A stretch of 7,116 bases of DNA from PSRF01 sp035457105 (GTDB lineage: Bacteria; Acidobacteriota; Blastocatellia; Pyrinomonadales; Pyrinomonadaceae): NCBI GenBank assembly GCA_035457105.1, contig DATIBX010000285.1, positions 1-7,116 on the forward strand, read 5' to 3'. Positions 1 through 6,476 of the stretch are shown here, in pieces (the first letter of the stretch is position 1; the number at the start of each line of letters is the position of its first letter). Made by a program: the position numbers and the translations under genes. The notes under the pieces are model-generated. The model was not told where the DNA came from and made no database searches. It was given only the letters and a program-made list of their open reading frames with translations.

Positions 1-753
<753 letters not shown>

Positions 754-910
754 ACGGCAATGGCTTTGCGAACGTGAAGGGTTGTCCAGGGTGGAGGCCA
801 ACGAAATATACTTTCCGGAGAGAGATGACCGTTCATACAATTGCGTTATAGTCGAAAGTCGTTCTGTTTTGACCTCTCTAGACAATTACATGATTCGCCA
901 AAAGGCAATG

Positions 911-946
911 ACTTTTAGGTAACAACTGTCAGCACTTTTACGTAAC
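911..946. repeat. 13-bp imperfect direct repeat
   Basis: ACTTTTAGGTAAC at 911-923 recurs as ACTTTTACGTAAC at 934-946. Twelve of 13 bases match, with an offset of 23 bp. It lies in the convergent gap, and no function can be assigned. It may be chance or a decayed local duplication. Confidence 0.5.
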
Positions 947-959
947 GGGCCTAGGTTTG

Positions 960-981
960 AAAAGCGACGCCGGACCGCCGC
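960..981 (-). terminator. candidate Rho-independent terminator of gltB
   Basis: Read on the - strand, GCGGCG (981-976) can pair with CGTCGC (969-964) across a 6-nt loop. The stem is six pairs, one of them G-U, and is followed directly by TTTT (963-960). It lies about 100 bp beyond the gltB stop codon in the correct orientation. The T-tract is short and the stem small, so this is a modest candidate. Confidence 0.4.
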
Positions 982-988
982 ATTCCAA

Positions 989-1026
989 GGACAACAGGAC
1001 AAAGGACAACAGGACAACTGGACAAC
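989..1026. repeat. short GGACAAC tandem array
   Basis: Five near-identical units (GGACAAC, GGACAAA, then GGACAAC three times) begin at 989, 997, 1004, 1012 and 1020, so the period alternates between 7 and 8 bp. At a larger scale, a 15-bp unit starting at 987 is repeated exactly at 1002. The array lies between the gltB stop codon and the candidate terminator, so it would be transcribed in the gltB 3' UTR. It has the appearance of a slippage-prone microsatellite. Confidence 0.8.
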
Positions 1027-1083
1027 ATAATATGTATTATCAGACGCAAAGGATTGTTTCAGAAAGGCTGAGGTTTTCGGTGC

Positions 1084-4000
1084 TTAACCTGCTCTGCTTA
1101 AGCTTAAAGCAGCGGTTTTGGAGTCTGCTGCGTCCGTGAGTTCAGGAAGCGGGTACGTTGGTCGTCCCTGTTCTTCAAGGTAGCGGCCGTATTCATTCGG
1201 CAGAACCTTCACGATGAGTGGCAGCGACGCCTCCCAGTTAATTGAGATCTCCGTAGCTCGACGACTGCCGGTGTACTCGGCCTGTTTGGTGATGAGTTGA
1301 CGGACTGTCTCGATCTCGTGTTCATCGTCCAACGGCAGCAAGGTCACCATCTCAATATTACAAAGCGGCAACAGGGTTTCGCGCTCGCCGAACAGATATG
1401 CAATCCCGCCAGACATCCCAGCGGCGAAGTTCTGACCAATCTCTCCGAGTACCACGACCCGGCCACCAGTCATGTACTCGCAGCCATGGTCGCCGATACC
1501 CTCAACAACGACATTAGCGCCGCTGTTTCGTACACAAAATCTCTGTCCGGCCACTCCATTTATGTAAGCCTCGCCACTCGTCGCCCCGTAGAAGGACACG
1601 TTACCCACAATCACATTTTCTTCAGCCTGAAACGAAGCTGTCTCCGGTGGGCGCACAATGATCTTTCCTCCCGACAAGCCTTTGCCAATATAGTCGTTGG
1701 CATCGCCCTCTAACGTCATGGTGATGCCTTTTGGTATGAAGGCAGCAAAGCTCTGGCCAGCTGAGCCAACAAACTTCAAATTGATAGTGTCATCAGGTAA
1801 ACCAACGGCACCATACCGCTTGGTTACTTCACTTCCGAGCCTGGTCCCAACCGACCGGTCGCTATTTGCGATCTTAAGCGTTTCAGATATAGCTTCAGCC
1901 TTTGTCAAAGCTGGTTCCGACAAAGGGATGAGCTTTGTAACGTCAATTGTCGAATCGAGCGCATGCTCCTGCGGGTACTGTCGATAGCGTCCCACATGTT
2001 CTGCGATTTGCGGCTGATAAAAGATAGCGGACAAATCCAAGTTTTTAGCTTTCCAGTGATCCGTCTCCCGTTTAATTAAGCAGTCCGAACGTCCGATTAA
2101 CTCGTTAAAGGTACGAAAACCAAGTTGGGCCATGAGTTCACGAACTTCCCCTGCGACGAAGTTCATGAAGTTCATTACATGTTCTGGTTCACCTTTGAAC
2201 TTCTCGCGCAATTTCGGGTCTTGTGTTGCGATTCCGACCGGACACGTATTCAGGTGACAAGCCCGCCGCATCACACAACCCATCGCAATTAAGGGCGCGG
2301 TGGCAAAACCAAACTCTTCCGCTCCCAGTAGACCAGCGATAACGACATCGCGACCGGTCTTTAACTGTCCGTCGGTCTCGATGCTCACACGACTTCGCAA
2401 GTCATTAAGCAACAGGGTCTGATGTGTTTCGGCGAGGCCCAGCTCCCACGGAGTTCCGGCGTGTTTGATACTCGTTAAAGGCGCTGCGCCAGTTCCCCCG
2501 TCATACCCGCTGATCAGGATGACATCCGCCCGTGCCTTGGCCACACCGGCTGCGATGGTCCCAATGCCTACTTCCGAGACCAACTTCACGCTGATGCGCG
2601 CTTTCGGATTGGCGTTTTTCAGGTCGTAAATTAGTTGGGCCAGGTCCTCGATCGAGTAAATATCGTGATGTGGTGGAGGCGATATTAAGCCTACGCCGGG
2701 TGTCGAGTGCCTGACTTTCGCGATCCATGGATAGACTTTATAGCCGGGGATCTGACCGCCCTCACCAGGCTTGGCACCCTGGGCGATCTTGATTTGAATC
2801 TCTTTGGCATGGACCAGGTAATTGCTGGTGACGCCAAAACGTCCGGAGGCGATCTGTTTTATCGCGCTGTTCCGCGAATCGCCATTCTGGTCCCGAGAAA
2901 ATCGAGCAGGATCTTCCCCGCCCTCGCCGGTGTTACTTCTTCCTCCCAGGCGATTCATCGCTACAGCTAACGACTCATGCGATTCCTTACTAATCGATCC
3001 GAAGGACATGGCCCCAGTCTTAAAGCGCTTTACGATTTCGGCTACTGATTCAACTTCCTCAATCGGTATGGTCCTGCGTCGCGGGTCGAACTCCATCAGG
3101 CTTCGCAAGTTCGAGAAACCATGGGCTGAATCATGGATGGCAGCACTGTACTCTTTGAAGAGTTGATAATTCCCTTCTCTACATGCTCGTTGAAGCTTGT
3201 GGATGACCTGTGGTGTGTACTGATGAGGTGGTCCATCACTGCGATAACTATATTCACCTCCTTTGTCGAGCCGGCGACTTGAGTCAGGCTCGTTGAACGC
3301 GCGTCGGTGTCTGGCGGCAACTTCCTCACTGATCACGTCAAGATCTATGCCGCCTATCCGCGACGGAGTCCAGGTGAAGTATCTGTCTATCAGCCGCTCG
3401 CTTAGACCAATCGCTTCGAAAACCTGAGCGCCACAATAACCCTGGGTAGTCGAAATACCCATTTTCGATATGACTTTGATGACGCCCTTATTTACGGCGT
3501 TCACATAATTGCTCGCTGCCACGCGAGCGTTGATAGGCAGCGAGCCATCGCGCACCCTTAAATTGATGGTATCGAAAACCAGGTAGGGGTTTACCGCCGC
3601 TGCGCCGTAACCCAGTAAGAGTGCGAAGTGATGGATTTCTCGCACTTCACCACTTTCCACAATCAAACCAACCTGCGTTCGCGTGCCTTCTCGTATTAAG
3701 TGATGGTGAATAGCGGAGACGGCGAGTAAAGCTGGAATCGGGACCATCGTTGGACCAGCGTCACGATCAGACAGAATGATGACGTCATATCCGGAGGCGA
3801 TTGCCGAGGAGGCTCTCATCGACAGATCATCAAGGGCTGAGCGGAGGCCATCTCCACGGCGATTTGCTTCAAAGAGAATCGATAAAGTGATCGACTTGAA
3901 CCCGTTTTTACCCCAGGCGCTGTCCGAATCACCGAGTAGTCTCAACTTTTCGATGTCTTCGTTGGTGAGAACTGGCGAAGGTATTTTGATCTGTCGCGCA

Positions 4001-5667
4001 CACTCCGCCGACGGTTCCAAGAGGTTCGCCTCTGGTCCAATACTCGTATCCACCGACATGACCAAACGCTCTCTAATTCCATCGACGGGTGGATTGGTTA
4101 CTTGAGCAAACAGCTGTTTGAAATAGTTATAGAGCAATTGGGGGCGATCTGAGACCACCGCGAGCGCAGTGTCAGAACCCATCGAACCAATGGCTTCTTC
4201 TCCCTTGAGAGCCATGGGTTCAATCAGAGTTTTCAGATCCTCTTGTGTGTAGCCATAGAGTTGATGTCGCGTTTGCGTGAGATCTGGCTGAGGATTACTT
4301 ACGTACGGCGGCGCCGGTAAGCGATCAAGGTGTACGGTGTTCGCCTCGAGCCACTCGCGATAAGGTAGGGCACTTTGCAGCTCGTGCTTTAACTCCTCGT
4401 CGTTGATCGTCCTGCCGAGAATTGTGTCGACCAGGAACATTTGACCCGGCTTGATGCTCCCTTTCGCCAACACCTTCTCCGGAGCTATATCAAGCACGCC
4501 TACCTCAGAAGCCATTACAACCGTGTCGTCTTCGGTTACGTAATACCGAGCCGGGCGCAGGCCATTGCGATCGAGCATTGCGCCAATTCTGAAGCCGTCG
4601 GTAAACACGATCGCGGCCGGACCATCCCATGGTTCCATCAACAAAGAGTGATACTCGTAAAACGCCTTACGCTCATCACTCATAGCACTGTTTTCTGTCC
4701 AAGGTTCCGGGACCATCATCATCAGGGCATGTGGCAAAGAACGACCTGACAGGACCAACATCTCGAGTACGTTATCAAACATCCCTGAGTCGCTTGCGTC
4801 AGCATCGATAATGGGCAAGACCTTATTAAGATCCTCTCCAAACAACTGCGATTGGAAACTACTCTCGCGAGCCCGCATCCAGTTGATATTTCCCCGCAGC
4901 GTGTTGATCTCGCCGTTGTGAGCGATATAGCGATAAGGATGGGCCCTGGGCCAACTCGGAAAAGTATTAGTGCTGAACCGCGAGTGCACCACGGCGAGCG
5001 ACGATTTATAGCTTGAGGCTGATAAATCTGGATAGAACGCTGGCAGTTGACAGGCTCTCAGCATTCCTTTGTAGACGACGGTGTTTTGCGACAAGCTTGC
5101 GATGTAGAAATGTGATCGCTCAGCGATGTGGGAGCGCTGAACAGCCGAGGTCACACGCCGCCGCACAACGTACAGTTTCCGTTCGAACGCACTACCCTTT
5201 TGTTCCTGGCTAGTAAGAATAACCTGGCGAATAAGGGGCTGTGAGTTGCGCGCGGATGGACCAATATTCTCGTCGTTGGTAGGAACAGACCGCCACCCCA
5301 GAACCGTCAGGCCTTCTTCGTTTGCGATTGCTTCCAGAATCTTTTCGCACTCTTCTCGACCCGTTTGACTGGTTGGAAGAAACACTACTCCTACGCCGTA
5401 GCCGCCGCGTTCGGGAAGCACTACGGAGAGCTTGGCAAACTCATTTACAAGAAATTCGTGCGGAACCTGGGTGAGAATTCCTGCGCCATCTCCAGTGTCT
5501 TGCTCGGAGCCAGACGCTCCCCGATGTCCCAGGCTGGCCAGGACTTTGAGAGCGTTGGCGACGACATTATTGGAGAGACGCCCTTTTACATCGGCAACAA
5601 AGCCGACACCGCACGACTCGTGTTCGTACTGGGGATTGTAAAGGCCTTGTGCCCTTGGTTGTTCGAT
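1084..5667 (-). CDS. gltB: glutamate synthase large (alpha) subunit, GltB
   Basis: This is the large subunit of glutamate synthase (GOGAT). It releases ammonia from glutamine and uses it to convert 2-oxoglutarate to glutamate; electrons normally come through the GltD subunit. From the proposed start it is about 1527 residues, normal for the family. Domains in order: class II amidotransferase about 19-450, with nucleophile Cys19 in ESCGVGFVADVKGR, HNGEINT near 250-256 and DRNGLRPARY near 366-375; central domain about 500-780; FMN-binding synthase domain about 860-1230, with TGAMSFGS near residue 887, SGYDGGTGAAP near 1050, and Cys1131/Cys1137/Cys1142 (C-x5-C-x4-C) for the 3Fe-4S cluster; GXGXG beta-helix about 1320-1425. 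The first 18 residues would be the propeptide removed to expose Cys19. The frame runs upstream to TAA 5718-5716 without ATG, GTG or TTG. I place the start at ATC 5667-5665 because AGGAGGT lies 9 nt before it. Starting at GTG 5421 would delete the catalytic Cys. The stop is TAA 1086-1084. No gltD is visible next to it. Confidence 0.97.
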   Translation of the reverse strand: MEQPRAQGLYNPQYEHESCGVGFVADVKGRLSNNVVANALKVLASLGHRGASGSEQDTGDGAGILTQVPHEFLVNEFAKLSVVLPERGGYGVGVVFLPTSQTGREECEKILEAIANEEGLTVLGWRSVPTNDENIGPSARNSQPLIRQVILTSQEQKGSAFERKLYVVRRRVTSAVQRSHIAERSHFYIASLSQNTVVYKGMLRACQLPAFYPDLSASSYKSSLAVVHSRFSTNTFPSWPRAHPYRYIAHNGEINTLRGNINWMRARESSFQSQLFGEDLNKVLPIIDADASDSGMFDNVLEMLVLSGRSLPHALMMMVPEPWTENSAMSDERKAFYEYHSLLMEPWDGPAAIVFTDGFRIGAMLDRNGLRPARYYVTEDDTVVMASEVGVLDIAPEKVLAKGSIKPGQMFLVDTILGRTINDEELKHELQSALPYREWLEANTVHLDRLPAPPYVSNPQPDLTQTRHQLYGYTQEDLKTLIEPMALKGEEAIGSMGSDTALAVVSDRPQLLYNYFKQLFAQVTNPPVDGIRERLVMSVDTSIGPEANLLEPSAECARQIKIPSPVLTNEDIEKLRLLGDSDSAWGKNGFKSITLSILFEANRRGDGLRSALDDLSMRASSAIASGYDVIILSDRDAGPTMVPIPALLAVSAIHHHLIREGTRTQVGLIVESGEVREIHHFALLLGYGAAAVNPYLVFDTINLRVRDGSLPINARVAASNYVNAVNKGVIKVISKMGISTTQGYCGAQVFEAIGLSERLIDRYFTWTPSRIGGIDLDVISEEVAARHRRAFNEPDSSRRLDKGGEYSYRSDGPPHQYTPQVIHKLQRACREGNYQLFKEYSAAIHDSAHGFSNLRSLMEFDPRRRTIPIEEVESVAEIVKRFKTGAMSFGSISKESHESLAVAMNRLGGRSNTGEGGEDPARFSRDQNGDSRNSAIKQIASGRFGVTSNYLVHAKEIQIKIAQGAKPGEGGQIPGYKVYPWIAKVRHSTPGVGLISPPPHHDIYSIEDLAQLIYDLKNANPKARISVKLVSEVGIGTIAAGVAKARADVILISGYDGGTGAAPLTSIKHAGTPWELGLAETHQTLLLNDLRSRVSIETDGQLKTGRDVVIAGLLGAEEFGFATAPLIAMGCVMRRACHLNTCPVGIATQDPKLREKFKGEPEHVMNFMNFVAGEVRELMAQLGFRTFNELIGRSDCLIKRETDHWKAKNLDLSAIFYQPQIAEHVGRYRQYPQEHALDSTIDVTKLIPLSEPALTKAEAISETLKIANSDRSVGTRLGSEVTKRYGAVGLPDDTINLKFVGSAGQSFAAFIPKGITMTLEGDANDYIGKGLSGGKIIVRPPETASFQAEENVIVGNVSFYGATSGEAYINGVAGQRFCVRNSGANVVVEGIGDHGCEYMTGGRVVVLGEIGQNFAAGMSGGIAYLFGERETLLPLCNIEMVTLLPLDDEHEIETVRQLITKQAEYTGSRRATEISINWEASLPLIVKVLPNEYGRYLEEQGRPTYPLPELTDAADSKTAALSLSRAG

Positions 5668-5676
5668 TTCAGAGTC

Positions 5677-5683
5677 ACCTCCT
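5677..5683 (-). promoter_or_regulatory. strong Shine-Dalgarno sequence of gltB
   Basis: On the - strand AGGAGGT reads from 5683 to 5677, nearly a full complement of the 16S rRNA tail. It supports translation starting just downstream, before the catalytic Cys codon at 5613-5611. The only start-like triplet in the GltB frame at suitable spacing is ATC at 5667-5665. A CTG at 5672-5670 has better spacing (5 nt after AGGAGG) but is in another frame, which stops after 28 codons. Confidence 0.75.
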
Positions 5684-5722
5684 AAGGTTTCTTCCGTGGA
5701 CGACGATGCGATTTGTTATGTA

Positions 5723-5746
5723 GGGGCGGCACTTCGTGGCCGCCCC
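5723..5746. repeat. strong GC-rich palindrome in the gltB leader
   Basis: GGGGCGGC (5723-5730) is the exact reverse complement of GCCGCCCC (5739-5746) across an 8-nt spacer. An alternative fold pairs CAC with GTG inside and bulges one G, giving ten pairs and a 3-nt loop. Its edge is about 55 nt upstream of the proposed gltB start, so it would sit in the mRNA leader. It is not followed by a T-tract on the gltB strand, so it is not a classical terminator there. Its GTAGGGGCGGC edge resembles dispersed REP-like intergenic palindromes that I recall from several bacterial phyla; copy number cannot be seen from this window. Confidence 0.8.
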
Positions 5747-5927
5747 CTTCCCCAACTGACACAATCACAAGGCGAAATGAGGAGCTACGTCCCCGGGCGA
5801 CCAATTGAAGGCACCAGCCCTCTCCTTCACAGTCGGGCTACCGCCCCGAGCCGCTGGATCCAGCTATTCAATTTTTGTTCGTTCGGCAACTTTTTAGTCG
5901 CCTTGGAATGAAGGCCCTTAACGCGAC

Positions 5928-5943
5928 AACAACCAATGTGCCA
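5928..5943 (-). promoter_or_regulatory. candidate sigma-54 (-24/-12) promoter facing gltB
   Basis: On the - strand TGGCAC (5943-5938) is followed by five bases and then TTGTT (5932-5928). The consensus is TGGCAC-N5-TTGCA/T. The -24 half is perfect and the spacing correct, but the normally invariant C of the -12 GC is a T. A transcript from here would start near 5917 and have a leader of about 250 nt before gltB. The divergent neighbour encodes a sigma-54 activator, which raises its plausibility, but one key base is wrong. Confidence 0.35.
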
Positions 5944-6031
5944 GAAGCCCAGGCCTGATTGCCGCCGAAATATTTGCGAATTCATTAAGGGTTTGACGGG
6001 TAAGCGCCAGAGTGAGCGTCGTTCAGTGGCT

Positions 6032-6071
6032 ACAAAAATGTCCGTCTCTCAGATTAGGCCCACATTCTTGT
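6032..6071. repeat. left pair of ACA-N4-TGT palindromes
   Basis: ACAAAAATGT (6032-6041) and ACATTCTTGT (6062-6071) begin exactly 30 bp apart, with 20 bp between them. Both fit ACA-N4-TGT. The first is the exact reverse complement of the site at 6231-6240. They could be binding sites for a dimeric regulator or one end of a small non-autonomous mobile element. Confidence 0.6.
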
Positions 6072-6200
6072 AGCTCAAGTGGTATCCTCCCCGCCATAAA
6101 ACGATTTATCGGTCGGTTGATCAGTTCGCTTTTTGTCAAACCCAATAAAAATGGGCGTCACTGGAATTTGAGAAATTGCTTTCGTGGCCAGCAGGTCGAG

Positions 6201-6240
6201 ACATTTGTGTCGCAACTTCGGGAGGGCGGTACATTTTTGT
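6201..6240. repeat. right pair of ACA-N4-TGT palindromes
   Basis: ACATTTGTGT (6201-6210) and ACATTTTTGT (6231-6240) begin 30 bp apart, the same spacing as the left pair. Both are followed by CG and match each other at 9 of 10 positions. The 20-bp spacers of the two pairs are not obviously alike, so this is not a simple segmental duplication. Together with the left pair they form an arrangement symmetric about position 6136. Confidence 0.6.
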
Positions 6241-6388
6241 CGGTCGAGTCATACAGTTGAAGTGATGGTTTGATTTATTCGTATATAAAAGTTTTCACTT
6301 TGACTCGCCAATTTCGGGGCTTCTAAGATGATTTGATTGAACCGACCGGGATTCCTGGACAAAATTAAGAGCACTGACTGTGAATCTG

Positions 6389-6404
6389 GGCGCTCATCGG
6401 CGCC
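6389..6404. repeat. small GC-rich inverted repeat
   Basis: GGCGC (6389-6393) and GCGCC (6400-6404) are complementary across a 6-nt loop. The stem is only five pairs and no T-tract follows on either strand. It may be a minor leader hairpin of the downstream regulator gene or chance. Confidence 0.35.
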
Positions 6405-6412
6405 ACCTACTG

Positions 6413-6447
6413 CAGCGATTGTTTGTCAAATGAAGGCCCAATCGCTG
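6413..6447. repeat. 9-bp perfect inverted repeat upstream of the regulator gene
   Basis: CAGCGATTG (6413-6421) and CAATCGCTG (6439-6447) are perfect reverse complements separated by 17 bp, with their centres 26 bp apart. The repeat ends 29 bp before the proposed ATG at 6477. It may be an operator for a dimeric protein, for example autoregulation, or an mRNA leader hairpin limiting ribosome access. The sequence does not decide between these. Confidence 0.6.
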
Positions 6448-6476
6448 TCAACAACTATTTTCTGAGCACGAAGACC

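Larger units (their letters stand above)
754..1083. other. convergent intergenic gap between hydrolase and gltB
   Basis: This is 330 bp between the stop of the hydrolase and the stop of gltB. I see no convincing gene here. The short open frames lack family similarity, plausible ribosome binding sites and natural protein composition. The segment holds a 13-bp imperfect direct repeat (911-946), a candidate terminator for gltB (960-981) and a GGACAAC-type tandem array (989-1026), each listed separately. I found no clear terminator for the hydrolase. Confidence 0.7.
5684..6476. other. divergent intergenic region between gltB and the NifA-type regulator
   Basis: About 800 bp separate the two divergent genes. 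The open frames within it (for example + strand 5696-5911 and 6012-6260) encode no recognisable domain and lack ribosome binding sites, so I treat the region as non-coding. It contains a GC-rich hairpin (5723-5746), a sigma-54-like promoter facing gltB (5928-5943), two pairs of ACA-N4-TGT palindromes (6032-6071 and 6201-6240), a small GC-rich hairpin (6389-6404) and a 9-bp inverted repeat (6413-6447). I found no convincing sigma-70 promoter for either gene. A decayed mobile element or a small RNA cannot be excluded. Confidence 0.65.

Noticed and set aside
1090..1115. CTGCTT/AAGCAG hairpin at the gltB 3' end
   Set aside because: It lies inside the gltB coding sequence and has no T-tract, so it is not a terminator.
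5696..5911. 71-codon open frame on the + strand overlapping the gltB leader
   Set aside because: It would run antisense to the gltB ribosome binding site and through the GC-rich hairpin, with no family similarity.
6072..6086. + strand GG-N10-GC spacing suggesting a sigma-54 promoter for the regulator
   Set aside because: Only the GG and GC dinucleotides fit; the rest of TGGCAC and TTGC is poorly matched. A similar weak match at 6388-6402 was dismissed for the same reason.
6056..6125. tRNA-like stretch (TAGCTCAAGTGGTA resembles a D-arm)
   Set aside because: No matching D-stem, no T-arm consensus GGTTCGAAT and no complementary acceptor ends.
6137..6160. CCCA/TGGG stem around an A-rich loop
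   Set aside because: Only four pairs and no T-tract in the right place; too weak for a terminator.
6012..6260. 82-codon open frame on the + strand in the divergent region
   Set aside because: No recognisable domain, no ribosome binding site, and it runs through the paired palindromes; composition looks like translated non-coding DNA.
6257..6289. Possible sigma-70 promoter (TTGAAG and TATAAA) for the regulator gene
   Set aside because: Spacing is about 21 bp (19 bp if TATATA is used), too long for a convincing call.
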